This document shows, in pieces, positions 1-9,563 of a stretch of DNA of 64,000 nt. The DNA comes from HLUCCA09 sp038745585. Lineage in GTDB: Bacteria > Pseudomonadota > Alphaproteobacteria > Rhodobacterales > Rhodobacteraceae. Position 1 is the stretch's first letter; every line of letters starts with the position of its first letter. The translations under genes were made by a program, and so were the position numbers. The DNA is taken from assembly GCA_038745585.1 (NCBI GenBank), contig JBCDLH010000006.1, positions 62,001 to 126,000 of the forward strand. Reading direction: 5' to 3'. Under the pieces are notes generated by a model, which saw nothing but the letters and a program-made list of their open reading frames with translations, had not been told where the DNA came from and ran no database searches.

Positions 1-96
1 GCTCTGGCCGCCTACAATGATCCAGAGTACCAGGACGTCGCCGAAATCCGCCGGCGCACGGCCGACAGCACGATGATCGTGGTCGAGGGCGTTTAG
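1..96 (+). CDS. DUF1330 family protein, C-terminal end (partial)
   Basis: The window opens inside a reading frame that ends in a TAG at 94-96. The last 31 residues contain YNDPEYQ, then an EIRRR stretch and a final VVEGV. This is the usual ending of small DUF1330 proteins (about 95 residues, ferredoxin-like fold, no established reaction). The start lies outside the window. The stop overlaps the stop of the convergent ATPase gene by four bases. The family call rests on a short C-terminus only. Confidence 0.6.
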   Translation, partial: ALAAYNDPEYQDVAEIRRRTADSTMIVVEGV

Positions 97-2717
97 GTCG
101 AGGCGTCGCCGCCCGGTGCCCCAGCGCTGATGGCCGGGGCACTGTGCAAGACCTGGCCACCCAGATCGCGAAAGGCGCGTTGACGGCAGGAAAAGACGAT
201 GACCTGCTGATCCATCGCTTGCCGTGTCAGCGCGTCGAACATTGCCCCGATCCGGTCGTCATCGGAGAAAATCAGCGCATCATCGAGGATGAGCGGCGTC
301 GGCCGCCCGTCGCGTGCCAACATCCGGGCGAAGGCGAGCCGCACCATTAGCGCGATTTGCTCCCGCGTGCCGCCTGAGAGCATGTCGAAGGGTTCGCCCG
401 TTCCCCGACGCACAAGCTCTGTGGGCAGGAGGCTATCGGCATCGATGCGCAACTCCGCCTCCGGCCAGATCAGGCGCAAAAGCGGGTCTAGTTCCTTTAA
501 GACTGGCGCCACGTAACGGGTGCGCGCCGAGCTGCGCGCCGCATCGAGGGCTGCGGCCAGGCAGCGCAGAGTGGCCACCTCATCTTCCAGCCCGCCGACC
601 CGCTGTTCGGCTGCAAAAAGGCGGTCGTTGGTCTCCGCCAGTTCCTCCTCAATAGCTTCACTTGCCGTCGCACGGATCTCGGCATCGAGCGCGCCGCGCC
701 GGATCGATAGCGTTTGGACCTCGCTGCGGAGGTTTTCGAGCGCTTCTTTGGCGCGCGCGTGCCGGGCGCGGAGGAGGTCGAGATCCGGTGCTCCGGCCTC
801 AAGCTCGGCACGCCGTGCGGCTGCGTTCTCGGCATTGCGTCGCTGTTCGGCCAGATGGGCATCGGCCGAGTTGAGTGCGGCGGTGGGTGCGCCGCCGCTG
901 GCGAGTGCCTGGTCCGCGCGCATCTGACGGCTGTCCGCTGCGCCACGCTCGGCGTCGGCCCGTGCCAGAGCGCTGCGTGCGTGGTCCCGGCCTTCGCGGG
1001 CGTCCCGCAGCTTGATTTCGGCATCGTCCAGCGCCTGCGATGCGGCCCGCTCCGCGGCGGCAGCCTCCACGCTCGGCGGAAGGCCGTCGTCCGCCGCCGC
1101 AGGCTCGGCGATTGCGGCGAGCGCGGCGCGAAGCGCATCGATGCCGTCGGGCGCCTCCGCTGTGAGGCGCGCCATTGCCTCTAGTGCCGCCGTCTCGGCG
1201 GTTTTGCGCGAAACAAGCGCAGCCTCGGCGGCGGCAAGGTCGGGATAACCGGCCTGTGCCAGAGCCTTGGTCAGCGCGGTCTCGGCTGTGGCGACATCGG
1301 CGCCGTCCGTGCCCGCGCCAGGGTCCAGCAAAAGGCGGCCGATCCCGTCTAGGACCAGCGTTGTTGGTTCTGAAATCGGGCAGCGTATTTCCCCGGACAG
1401 CGCCGTGTCGCCGATGCGAACGCGTCCCGGGCCGTCATAGATCACACGGATCGCGGGCGCGGCGTAGACCCGCGCCTGTTTGGCGAGTGTGACGGCAGTT
1501 TTCAGCGCCCGCAAACGGTCCACAACCTCCGGGTCCGGCCCCGCCAATGCTTCCGCCTGGGCCGTCTCATGAATGCTGCGCGCAGTCTCGGCCTTTTTCA
1601 AGCGTCCTTCGAGGCGTGCGCGCTGCGCGCCGGCCTCTGCCGCTTGTTCGGCAAAGACGGCGCGACGGTAGAGCTCTCGCGCGTCCTCCGCCGCGGCGCG
1701 CGCGGCGCTATGGTATTTGGACACAACAGAAAAGGCCTCTTCTTTAGCCCAAAGCTGCTTCTGCGCCTCTTGCTGCGCCTGGGACGTCTCCACGACAGCA
1801 ACGGCCGCCGCCGTTTGCTCTTCGATCGCGTCGGCCAGTCGTTTCCGGCCGTCCCGCGCCACGTCGAGAAGCGCTCGTGCCGTTACTTCGGCGTCTCGCG
1901 CGGATAGCAGTGTCGCGTTGTAGCGCTCGCCCTCGGCAAGCGCCGAGTTGGCGGCGGCCAACGCCTGTTCTCGCTCGGCGGCAAGTTCGGGGTCGGCCAG
2001 GCCTTGCAGCGCCCGGCGGACACGTCTTCGTTCCGCGATGGCTTCTGACAGGGTATCGACGTCCGCTTGGAGCGTGTCGGAACGTAAGCGCAGTGCGTCT
2101 CGGTCTGCGATGGCTGCGTCGAGCGCACCTCCTTTCTTGGGGCCGCGGGTTGTCACTAGCGCGCCCAGGTCGTCGGTGACGCGCGCGAGGATCGCCTCCA
2201 TACGACGCCCGCCCGTCATCGCGTCGATCTCGCCCGCGACGGAAGCGATCAGGCTCTGCCGCGCGACCTCCTCAGCGCCGCCTGCCGCAAGCTCGGTCAC
2301 GCCTTGCCGGACCCAAAGAAGGCCGGCCGGCCCGCCATCGGTCGGCGGTGCGAGGAGCTTGCCCAGCACGTCCTCGGCCTGCCCCGCTTGCCCGACGAGC
2401 GTACCGTCGCGCCAGAGACGGGCGGATTTGCGCCCCGGGCTTTTGCTCCAACGCTTTTCCAGGCGCCACGCCGCGCCTTCGGCGTTGAAGGAGACAGCGA
2501 CCTCGGGATCGCCCCCCGAAAACGGGATAAGCGCTTGCGCTTCGCGGTTCATGGAGCGGTGCGGCAGAAAGAAGACAGCGTGCAGCGCATCAAAGAAGGT
2601 CGACTTGCCGTGCTCATTCGGGGCCGAGAGGACGTTTATGCCGGGGCCGATCCCGCGCAACTCGACCGGGTCGGTGAAACGGCGAACGTTTGCGAGCCTG
2701 AGCGCTGTGATCTCCAT
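93..2717 (-). CDS. AAA-type SMC-like ATPase, YhaN/SbcC-like
   Basis: 874-residue protein built like a Rad50/SbcC-type ATPase. A P-loop APNEHGKS lies near residues 32-39. A long Ala/Glu/Arg-rich coiled-coil middle follows, then an ABC-type signature LSGG near residue 780 and a Walker B LILDDA near 808-814. The partner nuclease gene lies six bases upstream on the same strand. Together they should form an SbcCD/YhaNO-type DNA end-processing or repair complex in the cytoplasm. I chose the ATG at 2717 because it begins the family-typical N-terminus and follows the upstream stop. A GTG at 2744 would add nine residues and an overlap. It is shorter than E. coli SbcC (about 1,050 residues) and closer in size to YhaN-like proteins. 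Confidence 0.85.
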   Translation of the reverse strand: MEITALRLANVRRFTDPVELRGIGPGINVLSAPNEHGKSTFFDALHAVFFLPHRSMNREAQALIPFSGGDPEVAVSFNAEGAAWRLEKRWSKSPGRKSARLWRDGTLVGQAGQAEDVLGKLLAPPTDGGPAGLLWVRQGVTELAAGGAEEVARQSLIASVAGEIDAMTGGRRMEAILARVTDDLGALVTTRGPKKGGALDAAIADRDALRLRSDTLQADVDTLSEAIAERRRVRRALQGLADPELAAEREQALAAANSALAEGERYNATLLSARDAEVTARALLDVARDGRKRLADAIEEQTAAAVAVVETSQAQQEAQKQLWAKEEAFSVVSKYHSAARAAAEDARELYRRAVFAEQAAEAGAQRARLEGRLKKAETARSIHETAQAEALAGPDPEVVDRLRALKTAVTLAKQARVYAAPAIRVIYDGPGRVRIGDTALSGEIRCPISEPTTLVLDGIGRLLLDPGAGTDGADVATAETALTKALAQAGYPDLAAAEAALVSRKTAETAALEAMARLTAEAPDGIDALRAALAAIAEPAAADDGLPPSVEAAAAERAASQALDDAEIKLRDAREGRDHARSALARADAERGAADSRQMRADQALASGGAPTAALNSADAHLAEQRRNAENAAARRAELEAGAPDLDLLRARHARAKEALENLRSEVQTLSIRRGALDAEIRATASEAIEEELAETNDRLFAAEQRVGGLEDEVATLRCLAAALDAARSSARTRYVAPVLKELDPLLRLIWPEAELRIDADSLLPTELVRRGTGEPFDMLSGGTREQIALMVRLAFARMLARDGRPTPLILDDALIFSDDDRIGAMFDALTRQAMDQQVIVFSCRQRAFRDLGGQVLHSAPAISAGAPGGDAST

Positions 2718-2722
2718 CAGGG

Positions 2723-3841
2723 TTACGCCAGTAGGAGCGACCACAACCGGTCGAGCGCGCGCGCGGCGGTCCGTCTATCGGGCTCGGGACGGGTGCTGTC
2801 GCGCGTTGCATCGAGCAACGCGTCCGCCGTGGCGCGCAGGGCGCCGCTCGGCGCAATCGCGTCGAGGTCGTCCGCCGTGGCCTCCGTGATCAGGGCCGAA
2901 AGGTCGGTTTCGAAGTGGCCAAATTCGGGTGCCGCGCGCTCAATGGCGGCCTCCACGGCGCTGCGTGCGGGCAGGCTCAGCGTGCCGCTCGCGCGCAAGC
3001 GGACCAGCATGTCCCTGCGCGTGTCGGCAGGGGGCAGATGTCGCCTCGCTTCCGCTGCCGCATCGAGCCCGGGCGTCAACGCGAGCCTGACAGAGCGCCA
3101 CTCGAAGCGCCCTGTGTCGATCCGCTGGACTTCTGGCAGCGCGCCGCCCTCGACCGAGACCAGGAGGCACGCGCCACGCCCATCGTGGCGAAACCGGTCG
3201 AACTCGGGCGTGCCAGAATAGTGGGTGCGGGCGTTGATCTCGAGGCGCCCGTGCCAATCGCCAAGCGCGAGGTAGGATAGCCCCGCCGTCTTCGCGCGAT
3301 CTGGCGCGATCATCGCTTCGGCATCGCCGTCTTCATGGAAGGTCGAGGTCGGACCGTGGGCTAGGCCGATCCGGAGATGTCCTTCGGGCGTCACGATACG
3401 GGGCATGTGCGCTGTGAGGTCTGCCCCTGGAAAGCGGTGCCGCAACGGCGCCGGTAAGAGGCTGACGCCGGGCGCCAAGTCCCGTGGTGCTTCGCTATCC
3501 AGGACGTGCACGTTGGGCGGCGCGTCTGCGCGCAGCGCATCCCAAAGCGGCTCGGCGCGCAGGCTGTCGTGATTGCCCGGCAGGATCCACCACGACACGC
3601 CCTCTGCCCCTGCCATCGCGTGGAGCGCTTGCACGCGCACCCGGTCGGATGGCATTTCTGTGTCGAATGTGTCCCCTGCGAGAAGGATATCGCCGAGGCC
3701 CTCATTGGCCGCGGCCCCTGCAAGGCGCAGGAGCGCATCATGCCGGGCTTCGACTAAGCGGCCTCGGACCTCTTCGGGAAAACTGCCAAAGCGCTTTCCT
3801 AGATGCAGGTCCGAACTGTGGAGAAAGCGAAAGCGTGCCAT
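2723..3841 (-). CDS. SbcD-like metallophosphoesterase (DNA repair exonuclease)
   Basis: 372-residue calcineurin-like phosphoesterase. The metal-binding motifs appear in order: SDLHLG near residue 10, GDTFD near 57 and GNHD near 90, with later histidines in the LAHGP and LGDWH regions. In SbcD/Mre11/YhaO proteins these coordinate two metal ions and cut DNA ends. The gene precedes the SMC-like ATPase by six bases, so the two are very likely co-translated. The frame stays open for another 125 codons upstream, but that part is low-complexity Ala/Pro/Arg sequence. The ATG at 3841 gives the typical family start, in which the SDLH motif follows within about ten residues. Confidence 0.88.
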   Translation of the reverse strand: MARFRFLHSSDLHLGKRFGSFPEEVRGRLVEARHDALLRLAGAAANEGLGDILLAGDTFDTEMPSDRVRVQALHAMAGAEGVSWWILPGNHDSLRAEPLWDALRADAPPNVHVLDSEAPRDLAPGVSLLPAPLRHRFPGADLTAHMPRIVTPEGHLRIGLAHGPTSTFHEDGDAEAMIAPDRAKTAGLSYLALGDWHGRLEINARTHYSGTPEFDRFRHDGRGACLLVSVEGGALPEVQRIDTGRFEWRSVRLALTPGLDAAAEARRHLPPADTRRDMLVRLRASGTLSLPARSAVEAAIERAAPEFGHFETDLSALITEATADDLDAIAPSGALRATADALLDATRDSTRPEPDRRTAARALDRLWSLLLA

Positions 3842-3944
3842 GGCGCGGGATCGTAACCGCGACCGCCCCAGAGGAAAGAGCAGATCGGCGGACGCAGACC
3901 TGCTTTGCGGTGGTGCGGGTTGTTCTTTCGCGGAGACCGCCGTA

Positions 3945-3960
3945 GGTTGTATACTAATGT
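3945..3960. promoter_or_regulatory. Possible promoter -10/operator-like sequence upstream of the AbrB-family gene
   Basis: The 148-base divergent intergenic region contains an AT-rich patch in otherwise GC-rich DNA. It includes TATACT at 3950-3955 inside TTGTATACTA, which resembles both a -10 hexamer and GntR-type half-palindromes. No well-spaced -35 was found and no GntR gene lies nearby, so this is only a candidate. Confidence 0.2.
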
Positions 3961-3989
3961 ATTCAGTTGTTCGGCTCTGACCGCAAACG

Positions 3990-5036
3990 ATGTCTCGATG
4001 GGTCCTCTCCTTGGGACAGCAGCGCATGATGACGCTCGCGCTGGCGGGTTGCGGAGCGGCCATCGCGTGGCTGGCCGGGCTACCGTTGCCGCTTCTCTTT
4101 GGGCCGATGTTTGCCTGTCTGGGGGCCGCGCTCGCAGGCGCTCCACTCGCCGGCATGGGGCAAGTGGGCATCGCGGCGCGCACTATTCTCGGCGTGGCCG
4201 TCGGCGCGTCGATCACGCCGGAGGTGATGGGCCAGCTTCCGCAGATGATCCTATCCGTCGCCTTGGTCCCGCTTTACATCGTTGCGATTGCAGCGATCGG
4301 CGTGCCCTATTTCCATCGATTTTGCGGGTTTGATAGGATGACCGCGTGGTACGCCGCCATGCCGGGCGGATTGCAGGATATGATCCTCTTTGGTCAGGAA
4401 GCCGGAGGGGACGTTCGGGCGCTCTCTCTCATCCACGCAACGCGCGTGCTTGTCATCGTTTCACTTGCGCCGATCATCCTGGTACAGGGGTTCGGCGTGT
4501 CACTCTCCGCGCCCATCGGCGCGCCCGCGGCCGAAATGCCGTGGTTTGAGATCGCGCTGATGGCTTTGGCGGCGCTCGTCGGCTGGAAGGGGGGCGAACG
4601 GATCGGGCTGTTTGGCGCGTCGATCCTCGGGCCGCTGATCGTAACGGCTGCGCTCTCGCTGGCGGACCTCATACACTTTCGCCCCCCTGCGGAGGCGATC
4701 CTTGTTTCGCAATACTTCATCGGGATCGCTATCGGGGTGGGGTATGTCGGCGTCACGGTTGCGGAGTTGCGCAAGGACGTGCTGGCCGGGATGGTTTTCG
4801 TGGTTGTGCTTGCCGTAATCGCCGCGGTCTTTACCGAAGCTGTGTACGTTTTGGGCCTTGCGCGCCCGGTCGAGGGGTTTTTGGCTTTCGCGCCTGGCGG
4901 ACAGGCGGAGATGGCGGTGCTTGCCATCGTATCAGGCGCAGAGCTTGGCTTTGTCGTCGTCCACCACCTCGTCCGCATCCTGCTCGTCATCACCTGCGCG
5001 CCGATTGCCTTTCGCCTTTTGCGGATCGGCAGCTAG
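3990..5036 (+). CDS. AbrB-family membrane protein (PF05145-type)
   Basis: 348-residue, very hydrophobic protein with about ten membrane segments and an internal two-fold repeat. Each half carries a Gly/Pro-rich motif (LPLLFGPMFACL in the first; a GASILGPL stretch in the second), typical of the AbrB membrane family, which is unrelated to the Bacillus regulator AbrB. The family is sometimes annotated as an ammonia monooxygenase-related or putative transport protein; no substrate is established. It is divergent from the nuclease/ATPase pair across 148 bases. The start is uncertain: the ATG at 3990 has no clear ribosome site, and ATGs at 4026/4029 are alternatives. Confidence 0.75.
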   Translation: MSRWVLSLGQQRMMTLALAGCGAAIAWLAGLPLPLLFGPMFACLGAALAGAPLAGMGQVGIAARTILGVAVGASITPEVMGQLPQMILSVALVPLYIVAIAAIGVPYFHRFCGFDRMTAWYAAMPGGLQDMILFGQEAGGDVRALSLIHATRVLVIVSLAPIILVQGFGVSLSAPIGAPAAEMPWFEIALMALAALVGWKGGERIGLFGASILGPLIVTAALSLADLIHFRPPAEAILVSQYFIGIAIGVGYVGVTVAELRKDVLAGMVFVVVLAVIAAVFTEAVYVLGLARPVEGFLAFAPGGQAEMAVLAIVSGAELGFVVVHHLVRILLVITCAPIAFRLLRIGS

Positions 5037-5141
5037 GCGCGTTCTCCTGGGCGCCTTCTCGCGTATCGCTGCGCCAGCGTCGCTTGTTGGCGCCGGTTCT
5101 GTCGCGTATCACGGAGAAAATTTTGGCGAGCCGTTAGCAAC

Positions 5142-5993
5142 GTGCGCATTATCACTCTCTCTTCGATTCCGCCCCGGTTCGACCTGATAGGACCGACGCT
5201 TGAGTCGCTGGTCGCCCAAGGCAGTTCGGCGGATGCGGTGGAGCTCTACATACCGCAGAGTTACCGCCGATTTCCGGATTACGACGGAAGCGCGCCGCCC
5301 GTGCCTGCCGGTGTGCATGTGCTCCGTCCGGATGTCGATTTCGGGCCAGCCTCGAAGGTGCTCCATGCCGCGCAACGCCACCGAGAGACGCCCGAGGCCC
5401 AGCTCCTTTTCTGCGACGACGACCGGCATTACTATGACGGCTGGGCCGAACAGCTCTTTACCGAGCAGGTGCGGCGGCCGGACGAGGCGGTCGCACTCAC
5501 GGGTTGGAACGTCGAGCGCACCGGGCTCGACCCCTACCGCCCACGCCCCTCGCCGCGCCACGAGAAACGCAGCCGGAGATGGGACATCGATTATCGCATG
5601 AAGCGCCTCCGACAGATCCTCGGCGGTGGGCGCGGCGTACCGATCCGGCTCAAACCCGCGCGGCGGCTCGTCGCGCGGGCCGGATACGCAGACATCTTCG
5701 AGGGATATGGCGGTGTCGTCGTGCGTCCGCGTTTTTTTGACGAGGAGGCCTACGACATCCCGCGCGACCTGTGGGCGGTGGACGACGTCTGGCTTTCGGG
5801 TATGCTAGCGCTCCGAGGCATCTCGATTTGGGTACCCGCGGATCTGTACGAGCCCAAAAACACCGTCGCCGATCTGACCGAGGCCCTCTTTCGTTGGAAA
5901 ATGGCCAATATGACCCGCGCGCAGCTCAACGCCCATTGCGCCCACTATCTGCGCGATACTTATGGGGTTTGGAGCAATGCAGCGCCGGGCTAG
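5142..5993 (+). CDS. Putative GT-A type glycosyltransferase
   Basis: 283-residue soluble protein starting at a GTG. The N-terminus MRIITLSSIPPRF followed by VELYIPQSY resembles small bacterial GT-A fold proteins. A CDDD motif near residue 90 (LLFCDDDRHYY) is a good candidate for the metal/nucleotide-sugar DxD site. A later acidic stretch (WAVDDVWLSG) is another glycosyltransferase-like feature. The specific sugar and acceptor are unknown. It is followed 45 bases later by an ABC exporter gene on the same strand, so a role in making a glycan or glycolipid that is then exported is plausible. The ribosome site is weak (GGCGAG, 11 bases upstream). Confidence 0.6.
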   Translation: MRIITLSSIPPRFDLIGPTLESLVAQGSSADAVELYIPQSYRRFPDYDGSAPPVPAGVHVLRPDVDFGPASKVLHAAQRHRETPEAQLLFCDDDRHYYDGWAEQLFTEQVRRPDEAVALTGWNVERTGLDPYRPRPSPRHEKRSRRWDIDYRMKRLRQILGGGRGVPIRLKPARRLVARAGYADIFEGYGGVVVRPRFFDEEAYDIPRDLWAVDDVWLSGMLALRGISIWVPADLYEPKNTVADLTEALFRWKMANMTRAQLNAHCAHYLRDTYGVWSNAAPG

Positions 5994-6038
5994 GGCCACC
6001 ACCTTGTTGCGCGACACGCGGCCCGAAAGGCTAAGGGA

Positions 6039-7982
6039 ATGACCACGGAGAGCGATCAAAGCGGGCAGGGGCGCGACAGCTTCGCGCGCCGGGCCTGGGC
6101 ATGGCTGCGTAACGAGATCGCGCAGGAGACCCGGTCGGTCGAAAAGCGGCCGCTCTTCTCGCCACGCGATCGGGACAATATCGCCTGGTTCTGGCGGAGC
6201 TACCTCAAAAAGCGGATGGCCTGGCTTTTCGTCGTGCTCGGCATGATCCTTGTACAAGGCATCGTCTACCAGCAGTTCCTGGCGCTCACGGAAAGCGGCC
6301 TACGTGTCATCTTCGAAGAAGGGCAGTTTTCCGATCTCATCCGCGTGTGCTTTGTGGTGTTCGGGCTCTTTACGGTTCGAGCGGTCATGTCGTACGCCGT
6401 GCCGCGGCTCTCGATCTTTCTGGCGAGCCACGCCGTCCAAGAGCTGCGCCAGGATCTGATCGACCGGCTTATGATCCTCGACCTCGCTTTCTTCGAGCGC
6501 ACGAAGCCAGGGGAGATCATCCTACGGCTCGTAAACCAAGCACAGGGGCTGTCGGCCTTTGTCGGCACATCAACAGTCAATGCCGTCCGCGATGCCGTTA
6601 CGATCATCATCGTCTCGGGATATCTCATCTATAAGTCTGCTCTGCTTTTTCTCGCAGCGCTCATCATCCTGCCGGTGATACTTTTGCTGATCCAGTTTGT
6701 CTCGTCGCGGATCAAGGACGTCCAAGCGAGCGCCGAAAACGCGATGGGCGCGTACATGGGCGGGATCGAGGAGATGTCGAACGGGATGCGCACAGTGAAG
6801 ATCTCCAACCAGGAGGAAAACGAGACGCGGCGCCTGAAGAAATCCACCGGTGAAATCCGCGACCTTGCCGTCCGCTTGCAAGCGGCTCAGGCGCTGATCC
6901 TGCCGACCATCGATATGGCCTCCGCCGTTGCCTACGTCCTTGTCATCGGGGGCGGTGGCTACGTTGTTCTCCAGGGCGCGAGCGGGATGGATGGCGCAGC
7001 TATCATCACCTTTCTGATCGGGCTGATCCTAATCTTTGACCCGGCGCGCATGCTGGCGCAGTTCTTCGCCAAGCTACAGGCGAACCTCATCCTTCTCGAC
7101 GGGGTCCGAAGCCTGCACCTTGAGGTGCCGACGATCACTGATAAACCAGGGGCGCTCGACACGTTTGACCGGTCCGGCGATATCCGCTTTGAGGGCGTCG
7201 CCTTCGGGTATGGGACTGAACAGCCGCTCTTTGACGCGCTCGACCTGGTCGCTCAGGGCGGCAAGACCACGGCGATTGTGGGCGCGACCGGCTCGGGCAA
7301 GACGACGGTCTTGAGCTTGATGACCCGGCTATATCAGGTCGAGACGGGGCAGATCACCATCGGCGGCACCCCGATCAATGACATCCGGATCGAGACCTTG
7401 CGCCGGTCCTTCTCGGTCGTCGCCCAGGACATCGTGATCTTCAACAATACGATCTGGGAGAACATTAAGTACGTCGATCCCCACGCGACCGACGAGCAGA
7501 TCTGGGCCGCCGCCGGGGCCGCAGAGATCGCCGAATTGATGCGCGAGCGCGGGGACAAGGTTCTGGGGCCGAAAGGGAGCCAGCTTTCGGGCGGGCAGAA
7601 GCAGCGCATCGCGATTGCGCGCGCATTCCTCCGCTCTGCGCCGATCCTCCTTCTCGACGAGGCGACTTCGGCCCTTGATCAACGCACAGAAGACAAGGTC
7701 AAGCGTGCGCTGGGCCGCCTTTCGGAGGGAAAGACCACCATCGTTGTGGCGCATAGGCTCTCTGCTGTCATCGACGCCGATTGGATCTACGTGCTCGATG
7801 CCGGCCGCGTTGTCGAACAGGGCGCGCATGCAGATCTGATGGAAAAGCGCGGCCTCTATGCCGGAATGTTTGAGGCGCAAAAGGGAGGCTATGCCAAGAA
7901 GAACGGAGGGGCGGGGACCGAGCCCAGTTCCGATACCGCTCCGCTTACCGGCTCAGATGCCGGGGCCGAACGACAGCCGTAG
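6039..7982 (+). CDS. ABC transporter, fused permease and ATP-binding protein (MsbA-like exporter)
   Basis: 647-residue half-transporter. An N-terminal soluble stretch of about 45 residues is followed by six predicted membrane segments, then an ATPase domain with Walker A GATGSGKTT, signature LSGGQKQR and Walker B ILLLDEAT. The layout is that of type IV exporters such as MsbA and lipid/polysaccharide exporters; it would work as a homodimer in the inner membrane. It lies 45 bases after a glycosyltransferase gene. The last 30 bases overlap the end of the convergent yifB gene. The final 25 residues are polar and low-complexity. The substrate is not evident. Confidence 0.88.
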   Translation: MTTESDQSGQGRDSFARRAWAWLRNEIAQETRSVEKRPLFSPRDRDNIAWFWRSYLKKRMAWLFVVLGMILVQGIVYQQFLALTESGLRVIFEEGQFSDLIRVCFVVFGLFTVRAVMSYAVPRLSIFLASHAVQELRQDLIDRLMILDLAFFERTKPGEIILRLVNQAQGLSAFVGTSTVNAVRDAVTIIIVSGYLIYKSALLFLAALIILPVILLLIQFVSSRIKDVQASAENAMGAYMGGIEEMSNGMRTVKISNQEENETRRLKKSTGEIRDLAVRLQAAQALILPTIDMASAVAYVLVIGGGGYVVLQGASGMDGAAIITFLIGLILIFDPARMLAQFFAKLQANLILLDGVRSLHLEVPTITDKPGALDTFDRSGDIRFEGVAFGYGTEQPLFDALDLVAQGGKTTAIVGATGSGKTTVLSLMTRLYQVETGQITIGGTPINDIRIETLRRSFSVVAQDIVIFNNTIWENIKYVDPHATDEQIWAAAGAAEIAELMRERGDKVLGPKGSQLSGGQKQRIAIARAFLRSAPILLLDEATSALDQRTEDKVKRALGRLSEGKTTIVVAHRLSAVIDADWIYVLDAGRVVEQGAHADLMEKRGLYAGMFEAQKGGYAKKNGGAGTEPSSDTAPLTGSDAGAERQP

Positions 7983-9467
7983 CCCGATCGCTTCGGCAAT
8001 ATGGGGCCGGCGGATGGCCTCTGCCCCTTCGAGGTCGGCGATGGTGCGCGCCACGCGCCGCAGCCTGTTGTAGCCCCGCGCGGAAAGACCGAGCCGCTCA
8101 TTGGCCCGGGTCAGCAGATCGCGGCATTCGGTATCGAGCGGCGCAATCTCATCGAGCGCAGCGCCCTCTACATCTGCGTTCACCCGGATCCCAGGCTGCG
8201 GCGCAAAGCGCTCCAGCTGGACTTTGCGGGCACCCGCGACCCGCTCGGCAATCTCCGCCGACCCTTCACTGGGGGGCGGCAGGTCGAGGTCGCTGAAGGC
8301 AACGGGCGGAACCTCGATCCGCAGGTCGAACCGGTCGAGTAGTGGACCGGAGATCCGCCCCAGGTAATCCGTGCCGCATTGGGGCACGCGGGCACAGGCG
8401 CGCGATGGGTCGGCGAGGTACCCGCACCGGCAAGGGTTCGCCGCGGCGACCAGTAGGAACCGGCAAGGATAGCGCACATGGGCGTTGGCGCGTGCCACCA
8501 CGATTTCCCCGGTTTCGACGGGTTGGCGCAGGGTTTCGAGCACCGGCCGGGCGAATTCGGGAAGCTCGTCTAGGAAGAGAACGCCGTTATGCGCGAGGGA
8601 CACTTCGCCCGGCTTCGCGCCTTTGCCGCCGCCCGTAATTGCTGCGGGCGAGGCGGTATGGTGCGGATCACGGAAGGGGCGCTCCATCGAGATCCCGCCA
8701 TCCCTTAGAAGGCCCGCAAGGGAGTGGACCATCGACGTTTCGAGCGCTTCTGCCGCGGAGAGCGGCGGCAAGATCCCCGGCAGCCGCGTCGCCAGCATGG
8801 ACTTGCCAGAGCCCGGCGGACCGACGAGAAGCAGGTGGTGCCGCCCGGCGGCCGCGATCTCCACCGCCCGCTTAGCCCGCTCCTGACCTTTGACGTCGCG
8901 AAAGTCGCCCGCGCCCGTTGCCGGCCCGGCGGTGCCCGGCTCAGCGGGAGAAAGCGCGATTTGGCCCGTGAGATGGCGGATCGCTTCGCCGAGATCGTTT
9001 GCGGCAATGACGGGTGTATCGCCGACCCAGGCTGCTTCGGCACCGCACCCTTTGGGACAGATGAGCGCGCGTGCCTCGGTCGCCGCAGCCATCGCTGCCG
9101 GTAGCGCCCCGATCACTGGAACGAGCGCTCCGTCGAGCGACATCTCTCCCAGGGCAAGCAAGCTGTCGACCGCATCGCGCGGCAGGATCTCCATTGCGGC
9201 GAGCAGGGCGAGCGCAATCGGAAGATCGAAGTGCGAGCCTTCCTTCGGCAGGTCGGCGGGCGCGAGGTTGATCGTGATCCGTTTCGAGGGAAGCGCGATG
9301 GCCAGCGTCGTGAGCGCCGCTCGGATCCGCTCTCGCGCTTCACTCACTGCCTTGTCGGGGAGGCCGACGATGGAGAAGGCCGGAAGCCCTGGCGATACCG
9401 CGCATTGGACCTCAACCGGGCGCGCCTCGATTCCTTCGAAGGCGACGGTATGTGCGCGCGCCAGCAT
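7953..9467 (-). CDS. yifB: YifB/ComM family Mg-chelatase-like AAA ATPase
   Basis: 504-residue protein with the standard three parts: an N-terminal Lon-protease-like domain (GLPAFSIVGLPDKAV), a central AAA domain with Walker A GPPGSGKS and Walker B LFLDELPEF, and a C-terminal Mg-chelatase-like domain. Clustered cysteines follow the NPCRCG motif. In naturally transformable bacteria ComM is a hexameric helicase that helps branch migration of incoming DNA; its role elsewhere is less clear. The ATG at 9467 is preceded by an AGAGAGG ribosome site. The gene converges with, and overlaps by 30 bases, the ABC exporter gene. Confidence 0.92.
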   Translation of the reverse strand: MLARAHTVAFEGIEARPVEVQCAVSPGLPAFSIVGLPDKAVSEARERIRAALTTLAIALPSKRITINLAPADLPKEGSHFDLPIALALLAAMEILPRDAVDSLLALGEMSLDGALVPVIGALPAAMAAATEARALICPKGCGAEAAWVGDTPVIAANDLGEAIRHLTGQIALSPAEPGTAGPATGAGDFRDVKGQERAKRAVEIAAAGRHHLLLVGPPGSGKSMLATRLPGILPPLSAAEALETSMVHSLAGLLRDGGISMERPFRDPHHTASPAAITGGGKGAKPGEVSLAHNGVLFLDELPEFARPVLETLRQPVETGEIVVARANAHVRYPCRFLLVAAANPCRCGYLADPSRACARVPQCGTDYLGRISGPLLDRFDLRIEVPPVAFSDLDLPPPSEGSAEIAERVAGARKVQLERFAPQPGIRVNADVEGAALDEIAPLDTECRDLLTRANERLGLSARGYNRLRRVARTIADLEGAEAIRRPHIAEAIGLRLSFGPGI

Positions 9468-9563
9468 CCCAGCCTCTCTTCACATCCCCCAATCGGATCG
9501 TGCATAGCGCCAGGATGGTTAATGATCGGTTTACGCGTGCACTTGCCCCGCGCGGCCGCATCG

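Noticed and set aside
3842..4216. 125-codon extension upstream of the nuclease gene
   Set aside because: Low-complexity sequence that would run into the divergent membrane protein gene; family start is at 3841.
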